Source: Candidatus Poribacteria bacterium
GTDB taxonomy: Bacteria > Poribacteria > WGA-4E > WGA-3G
Length of the DNA stretch: 64,000 bases
Direction: 5' to 3'
Assembly: GCA_012270865.1 (NCBI GenBank)
Contig: JAAXHL010000051.1
Span: 23,260 to 87,259 of the forward strand
Of the stretch, positions 59,894-64,000 are shown piece after piece (the stretch's first letter is position 1; each line of letters opens with the position of its first letter). The position numbers and the translations under genes were made by a program. Below the pieces are notes generated by a model. It saw only the letters and a program-made list of their open reading frames with translations. It searched no databases and had not been told where the DNA came from.

Positions 59894-62338
59894 ATGGCTA
59901 TTGAACACGCGGGTCCCTACGATGCATCGGCAATCGTGCCGGATGTTGCCCGCGAAATTGAAATTTATGAGATTCAACTCGATCGGTTCCAAGCCGGTCA
60001 GGTTGAAGAAGCCACCTTTACCGAGTTTAGGCTTCGGCGCGGGGTTTACGGACAGCGCGATGACCGGTCCCAGATGATCCGTGTCAAAATTCCGTTCGGC
60101 GGACTCACAGCAGCACAACTCGAAATGCTCGCAGATGTTGCCGAAGAATTCTCGGATAACATCATTCACATTACGACGCGTCAAGATGTACAATATCATT
60201 ACGTAGACATCAACACCACCGCTGAGTTGATGCGTCGCCTCGCAAGCGTTGACATCACTACAAAAGAAGCGTGTGGTAACGTCGTCCGAAACGTCACAGC
60301 ATGCCCGCTCAGCGGCGTCTGCCAAGATGAAACGTTTGATGTGACACCCTATTCTAAAGCGTTGTCAGCGTTCCTTTTGGGACACCCGGATGCGCAAGAT
60401 TTTGGTCGTAAGTTCAAAATCGCATTTTCTGGATGTGAAGAGCACGCTTGTGGTTTGGCAAATATGCACGACATCGGCGCAGTCGCTGCCGTTAAAGAGG
60501 TCGATGGCGAAGTCAAACGCGGCTTCAAACTCTATGTCGGTGGTGGTCTCGGCGCAGTTCCACATCAAGCGAAGGTCTTTGATGATTTCGTTTCCGCAGA
60601 GGAACTCCTCCCGATTTCGCAATCAATTTGCAGAGTCTTCACCCGTTTAGGGGAACGCAGAAATCGGAATAAGGCGCGTCTGAAATTCGTCATTGCTAAA
60701 CACGGCATTGAGGAATTCCGTAAACTCGTGCTCGAAGATCGCGAAACCCTACGGCACGACCCTGAATGGACAGCATATTTGGATGATTTAAATGTCTACG
60801 ATGAAAGTCCGCTCAAAGCACCAACGCAACTCAACGGTGCCTCAACACCTGAAGGATTTAAAGAGTGGTATGCCTCCAATGTGCGGTTACAGAGTCAACC
60901 CGGCTACGCGTTTGTAACGATTACGCTACCGCTTGGCGATATTACCGCAGATCAAACCCGTGCTTTGGCAGATATTTCTCGAAAATACGTCAAGGATACC
61001 ATCCGCGCCACAGTCGAGCAGAACATCGTTCTCCGATGGGTGACGATGACCGACCTGCCAGCACTCTATCGTGAACTCAAAGAGATCGGTCTCGGCGATC
61101 CGGGGGCAGAATCCATGGTTGATATTACCGCTTGCCCGGGTACCGACTCCTGCAAACTCGGTGTATCTTCTTCACGGGGACTCGCAGCGCACCTGAGAGG
61201 CCATTTCATTGAAGCCGGTGTGCAGAATGAGATCAAGGACTTCCGAATTAAGATTAGTGGATGCCCGAACTCATGCGGACAGCACCACATCGCGAATATC
61301 GGCTTCTTCGGTTCTTCAAAACGGGTGGGTGGGCATATCGCGCCTGTCTACTTGGTGCTACTCGGTGGACACATGATCGAAAACGCGAGTTCCTATGGAC
61401 TTGCCACCGGAAAAATCCATGCCAACTATATTCCAGCGTTCATTGAAGAATTAACTGGAAAATATGTTGATGAAAAGCAAGATGACGAAACCTTCACCGA
61501 TTACGTCGCACGGCTCGGCAAAGTGGAGATCAAATCGATCCTGTCCCAGTACGATCAGATTCCCCCCTACGAAGAAGCACCTGAATTCTATATTGACACA
61601 GGGGACACGAAAGACTACCAACTCAAAACCGGTGTCGGTGAGTGTGCCGGAGAGGTGATAGCACTTGTCTCCATGAAGTTGGAAGAAGCAGATCGACTCA
61701 TCTATGAATCCAGTTTGAATTTGGAAAAGGGTGAATATCAGGAGTGCGCGGAGTTGGCTTTTGATGCAATGATTAGAGCCGCCGATGGACTCTTGACAAC
61801 GGTCGGTTTGCAATATATTGACGATGCCACGACAGTCAGTGAATTCCGTACCCATTTCTTTGACCCCGGTAATTTCTTCGCAGGATTCGGAGCGCATCTG
61901 TTTAAGGCAACGGAAGAAGATAGTTCTACTTTCGACCACGAATTAGCACACCGCCGCGTAGAAGAAGCCACCCTCTTTGTAGAAGAATCGCATAATGTGT
62001 ATAATCGCATGCGCATCAAGCAGGAAGAAGAGGAAGAGAGCCGTCGTAAAACACGTCGCTCGCGACCCGCGCGGAAACCGAAGGTCGTCAAGGAGACGAA
62101 ACCGGTTGAAGAAATCACCGATAGCCTCGACCTGAAAGGGGTCGCTTGCCCGTTCAACTATGTGCAGGCAAAAGTCCGATTGGAGACGATGGACATCGGT
62201 CAACTCCTTGAGATTACCATTGATGATGGCGAACCGATTGAGAACGTACCGGTGAGTCTCACCAACGATGGACATGAGGTCGTTGACACGAAGAAGGTCG
62301 GAAAACACTTCCGTCTCACCATTCGGAAAGGTGAATAA
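59894..62338 (+). CDS. siroheme sulfite/nitrite reductase fused to HEPN-like and TusA-like domains
   Basis: This 814-residue protein contains the two-fold sulfite/nitrite reductase. The N-terminal half has ACPLSGVCQ and FSGCEEHACG. The second half has the siroheme-[4Fe-4S] ligands TACPGTDSCKLG and ISGCPNSCGQHH, in the form C-x5-C and C-x3-C. Residues about 600-715 are a helical HEPN-like region (ALVSMKLEEADRLIYES). After a basic linker a TusA-like domain (about 735-814) has LKGVACPFNYVQAK with Cys752. The fusion suggests sulfur handed between the TusA Cys and the reductase. Electron donors would be ferredoxin-like. AAGGAG precedes the start. Confidence 0.9.
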   Translation: MAIEHAGPYDASAIVPDVAREIEIYEIQLDRFQAGQVEEATFTEFRLRRGVYGQRDDRSQMIRVKIPFGGLTAAQLEMLADVAEEFSDNIIHITTRQDVQYHYVDINTTAELMRRLASVDITTKEACGNVVRNVTACPLSGVCQDETFDVTPYSKALSAFLLGHPDAQDFGRKFKIAFSGCEEHACGLANMHDIGAVAAVKEVDGEVKRGFKLYVGGGLGAVPHQAKVFDDFVSAEELLPISQSICRVFTRLGERRNRNKARLKFVIAKHGIEEFRKLVLEDRETLRHDPEWTAYLDDLNVYDESPLKAPTQLNGASTPEGFKEWYASNVRLQSQPGYAFVTITLPLGDITADQTRALADISRKYVKDTIRATVEQNIVLRWVTMTDLPALYRELKEIGLGDPGAESMVDITACPGTDSCKLGVSSSRGLAAHLRGHFIEAGVQNEIKDFRIKISGCPNSCGQHHIANIGFFGSSKRVGGHIAPVYLVLLGGHMIENASSYGLATGKIHANYIPAFIEELTGKYVDEKQDDETFTDYVARLGKVEIKSILSQYDQIPPYEEAPEFYIDTGDTKDYQLKTGVGECAGEVIALVSMKLEEADRLIYESSLNLEKGEYQECAELAFDAMIRAADGLLTTVGLQYIDDATTVSEFRTHFFDPGNFFAGFGAHLFKATEEDSSTFDHELAHRRVEEATLFVEESHNVYNRMRIKQEEEEESRRKTRRSRPARKPKVVKETKPVEEITDSLDLKGVACPFNYVQAKVRLETMDIGQLLEITIDDGEPIENVPVSLTNDGHEVVDTKKVGKHFRLTIRKGE

Positions 62339-62381
62339 ATCTAAAGTTGTGGTTCATCGGAACTAATTTTCACACGAAGGC

Positions 62382-62427
62382 GGTTGCCGCCCGCGCCCGA
62401 AACGGGCGCGTGGGCAATCGCTTTTTT
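62382..62427 (+). terminator. rho-independent terminator
   Basis: A long G+C-rich stem between about 62382 and 62419 (GCCCGCGCCCG against CGGGCGCGTGGGC) is followed by CGCTTTTTTAT. It ends the reductase transcript. Confidence 0.88.
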
Positions 62428-62445
62428 ATCCATCAGGAGGAGCGG

Positions 62446-62502
62446 ATGAAGGAATACAGCACTCCGTTATTAGAGAAAGCTGAATTAATAGATAATGCGT
62501 GA
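62446..62502 (+). CDS. 18-codon upstream frame overlapping the toxin start
   Basis: ATG 62446 has an excellent AGGAGGAG site and runs MKEYSTPLLEKAELIDNA to TGA at 62500-62502. The ATG of the toxin gene (62495) lies inside it in another frame. It may be a leader peptide that couples translation of the toxin, or the remnant of a truncated gene. Confidence 0.4.
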   Translation: MKEYSTPLLEKAELIDNA

Positions 62503-62830
62503 CGTACATCCACGACAGGTAGAATTCTACCGTAACTCTAATGGGCAAGAACCCTTCTCCCAATGGTTGCTATCAATTCAAGATCAAAGCACACAAGATC
62601 GGATTTTGGCACGTCTTGAACGACTTGAGTCCGGAAATCTTGGCAATTATATATCTGTTGGTAGCGGTGTCTTTGAGCTGCGTCTTGACTTCGGACCAGG
62701 GTACCGAATCTATTTTGGACAGGTAGGCAACACGATTGTTCTGTTGCTCTGTGGCGGGGACAAATCCTCACAGACGCGCGATATTAAGCGCGCAAAAACT
62801 TATTGGTTGGAATACAAGGAGAGACACTAA
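62495..62830 (+). CDS. RelE/HigB-type toxin (addiction-module killer family)
   Basis: The 111-residue protein matches the phage-derived Gp49/HigB-like toxin family. It starts RQVEFYRNSNGQEPFSQWL, then RILARLERLESGNLG, VFELRLDFGPGYRIYFG and CGGDKSSQTRDIKRAKTYW, the C-terminal part holding the usual Lys/Arg set. Such proteins cleave mRNA at the ribosome. It overlaps the HigA-like gene by 1 bp (TAATG), a standard toxin-first operon. Confidence 0.92.
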   Translation: MRDVHPRQVEFYRNSNGQEPFSQWLLSIQDQSTQDRILARLERLESGNLGNYISVGSGVFELRLDFGPGYRIYFGQVGNTIVLLLCGGDKSSQTRDIKRAKTYWLEYKERH

Positions 62831-63195
62831 TGCGAAAAATGCGAACCTTGCGGGAGTATCTCATCGAGCGTCTTGTTGACAAGGAGAGGGCGATTGGCTA
62901 TCTCCAGGCAATTCTTGATGACTATTACATCTACGGGAGCCGGACTGTGGTTCTAAGGGCTCTTGAAACTGTTGTTGAAGCACAAGGTGGTGTTTCCAAA
63001 CTTGCCAAGCGGATTGATATGGATCCACAACTTCTCTCAAAGGTCCTATCTAACGAGGATACGCCTCTAATTGACGCATTTGGCATCGTTCTCAAAGCAC
63101 TCGGCTATCAACTTGCAATCGCACCATTGGAAAACCAAAATCCAAACGCTGAATTCGCTACGCCGTCGTTAGAGGTACAGGATGGCATTCTATAG
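62830..63195 (+). CDS. HigA-type antitoxin
   Basis: The 121-residue protein is the cognate antitoxin. Residues about 15-30 contain a DKERAIGYLQAILDDY helix that binds the toxin. A helix-turn-helix follows (GVSKLAKRIDMDPQLLSKVLS; NEDTPLIDAFGIVLKALGYQ), which binds the operon promoter. The start at 62830 overlaps the toxin stop; an upstream frame from 62803 is less likely. It overlaps the next small gene by 14 bp. Confidence 0.92.
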   Translation: MRKMRTLREYLIERLVDKERAIGYLQAILDDYYIYGSRTVVLRALETVVEAQGGVSKLAKRIDMDPQLLSKVLSNEDTPLIDAFGIVLKALGYQLAIAPLENQNPNAEFATPSLEVQDGIL

Positions 63196-63385
63196 TAATG
63201 CGCGAGTTACTGTTTCTATTTTACTCTCAATTGCTGTTTTCATCGTTGTAACCGGCACACAAGGTTTCGTGGCCGGAGTCTTCGCAGTCTTTTTGACACA
63301 CGCTATCATCCTTCCGAAAGTAGTATGGAATTTCGTATTGGATAGAGCAAGGGAACTTGGAAAAGCACTAAGAGATGAAGACTGA
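63182..63385 (+). CDS. small two-helix membrane protein, unknown
   Basis: I do not recognise this 67-residue protein. Hydrophobic segments lie at about 8-25 and 30-48, then a charged tail (LDRARELGKALRDED). GAGG lies before ATG 63182, inside the end of the HigA gene, so it could be translationally coupled. Its size and location next to a toxin-antitoxin pair make its role unclear. Confidence 0.55.
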   Translation: MAFYSNARVTVSILLSIAVFIVVTGTQGFVAGVFAVFLTHAIILPKVVWNFVLDRARELGKALRDED

Positions 63386-63410
63386 TTTCTGAGTCTAAAA
63401 AGAATAAAAA

Positions 63411-63439
63411 TTGACTTTCCTCCAAATTTACGGTATAAT
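63411..63439 (+). promoter_or_regulatory. near-consensus sigma70 promoter
   Basis: TTGACT (63411-63416) and TATAAT (63434-63439) are separated by 17 nt, upstream of the small gene at 63497. The same pair of hexamers drives gltB at 7164. Confidence 0.75.
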
Positions 63440-63496
63440 AAAAAACAGAAAATTCGGTTAGCAACGTTAGAACCCAATATATCTACGGAGAAATAG

Positions 63497-63742
63497 ATGG
63501 CAACAATCGTTAAACATAACCAGACGGGCAAACGTTACTGTCTGCTTGGCGCGGGGTTTGGAGTTTTTCAATCCTCGAAGCCGCATGTGTTTCTCGGCAA
63601 TTTGATGGCTGATGTGGAAGAAGGCGAGTACGCATTAGTCTGCGTCTGTAATAGCAAAGGTAAGATTTTTTGGTTAGAGGCGACACAAGTTACCGTCGTC
63701 AGCATTGATGGGCAAAACGTCCAAGAACTCGCAACTGAATAG
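63497..63742 (+). CDS. small beta-rich protein, unknown
   Basis: I do not recognise this 81-residue soluble protein. It begins MATIVKHNQTGKRYCLLGAG and contains YALVCVCNSKGKIFWLEATQ, with strands typical of a small barrel. It has a strong promoter 60 nt upstream and GGAG before the start. It is probably expressed on its own transcript. No motif suggests a function. Confidence 0.7.
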   Translation: MATIVKHNQTGKRYCLLGAGFGVFQSSKPHVFLGNLMADVEEGEYALVCVCNSKGKIFWLEATQVTVVSIDGQNVQELATE

Positions 63743-63825
63743 ATAAGTCTTGGCGCATTTCTTGGAGCGGATAGACATCCCTGACAGTTTTGTTACTCAC
63801 TCACGAAAGGAAATTTTTTTACAGA

Positions 63826-64000
63826 ATGGACCTACAACAGATTAACGTCAAGGTTTTCACAACCGAAGATAGCAACATCAACTACACCAACTTCATCAAG
63901 GTCTTCAACCGTTGGATGAAGGAAGCGGATTCAGACGATTACCTGAACTACGCTGACTACTCGCATGTTGACGCGGGACCGGGTGTGTTATTGATTTTGA
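63826..64000 (+). CDS. conserved hypothetical protein (partial at window end)
   Basis: From ATG 63826 (AAAGGA upstream) 58 codons are visible, starting MDLQQINVKVFTTEDSN, then FIKVFNRWMKEADSDDYL and DYSHVDAGPGVLLIL. The pattern resembles a family of hypothetical proteins with a DYSHV-GPGV motif, but I cannot name it. The gene runs off the end of the window. Confidence 0.65.
   Translation, partial: MDLQQINVKVFTTEDSNINYTNFIKVFNRWMKEADSDDYLNYADYSHVDAGPGVLLIL

Noticed and set aside
1..64000. CRISPR array, prophage, rRNA or tRNA genes
   Set aside because: I found no regularly spaced repeats, phage gene modules or RNA gene signatures when reading the window; a dedicated tRNA scan was not possible.

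Overview
The window is 64 kb of a bacterial chromosome of moderate G+C. Coding density is high, strand switches are frequent, and I see no rRNA, tRNA, phage or CRISPR. The gene mix is a microcompartment shell gene with PduL, many Gfo/Idh/MocA dehydrogenases, a phytanoyl-CoA dioxygenase-like protein, sugar-phosphate isomerase-like TIM barrels, a large DUF6785-type membrane protein, Gram-negative envelope proteins and lipoproteins. This resembles 'Candidatus Poribacteria' or a related marine PVC/FCB-type lineage. The assignment is inferred from gene content only.

Layout. 1-7.2 kb: end of an acidic-repeat protein, the SAM cycle genes metK and ahcY, an orphan BrnA-like antitoxin, a PfkB kinase, dihydrolipoamide dehydrogenase and a STAS protein. 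7.2-12.1 kb: a near-consensus promoter, a long leader and gltB. 12.1-18 kb: ExbD, ExbD and ExbB next to a very large outer-membrane lipoprotein with calcium-loop-like motifs. 18.7-23 kb: a Wzz-like polysaccharide protein and secreted proteins, one with an Arg/Ser-rich tail. 23.3-25.1 kb: a minimal microcompartment locus (flavoprotein, PduL, BMC-H). 25.3-30.3 kb: a TPR protein, a secreted phosphoesterase, a membrane gluzincin peptidase, a lipoprotein serpin and MsrP.

30.6-43.7 kb is a copper/silver-type efflux island, all on the + strand. It holds a Cys-rich secreted protein, a beta-barrel gene interrupted by an in-frame TGA, a YHS-type metal protein, two TolC-like proteins, a CusB-like adaptor with four heavy-metal-binding modules, a CusA-like pump carrying a related insert, an OmpW-like barrel and an FMN-binding-like protein. 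The TGA lies in a Cys-Pro-Ala-(TGA) context and is followed by a SECIS-like hairpin, so this may be a selenoprotein. It is the most interesting observation here.

43.7-64 kb: a squalene-cyclase-repeat protein, a Zn alcohol dehydrogenase, a CoxE-like VWA protein, two single-chain MNT-HEPN proteins flanking a DUF6785 membrane protein, a pyruvate dehydrogenase E1 alpha, an SRAP protein, an SDR, PhyH, TIM-barrel and Gfo/Idh genes, a sulfite/nitrite reductase fused to a TusA-like domain, a HigBA-like toxin-antitoxin pair and small proteins. Dispersed palindromes and 120-bp MITE-like elements with AGGACTTACGCA ends punctuate the intergenic spaces.
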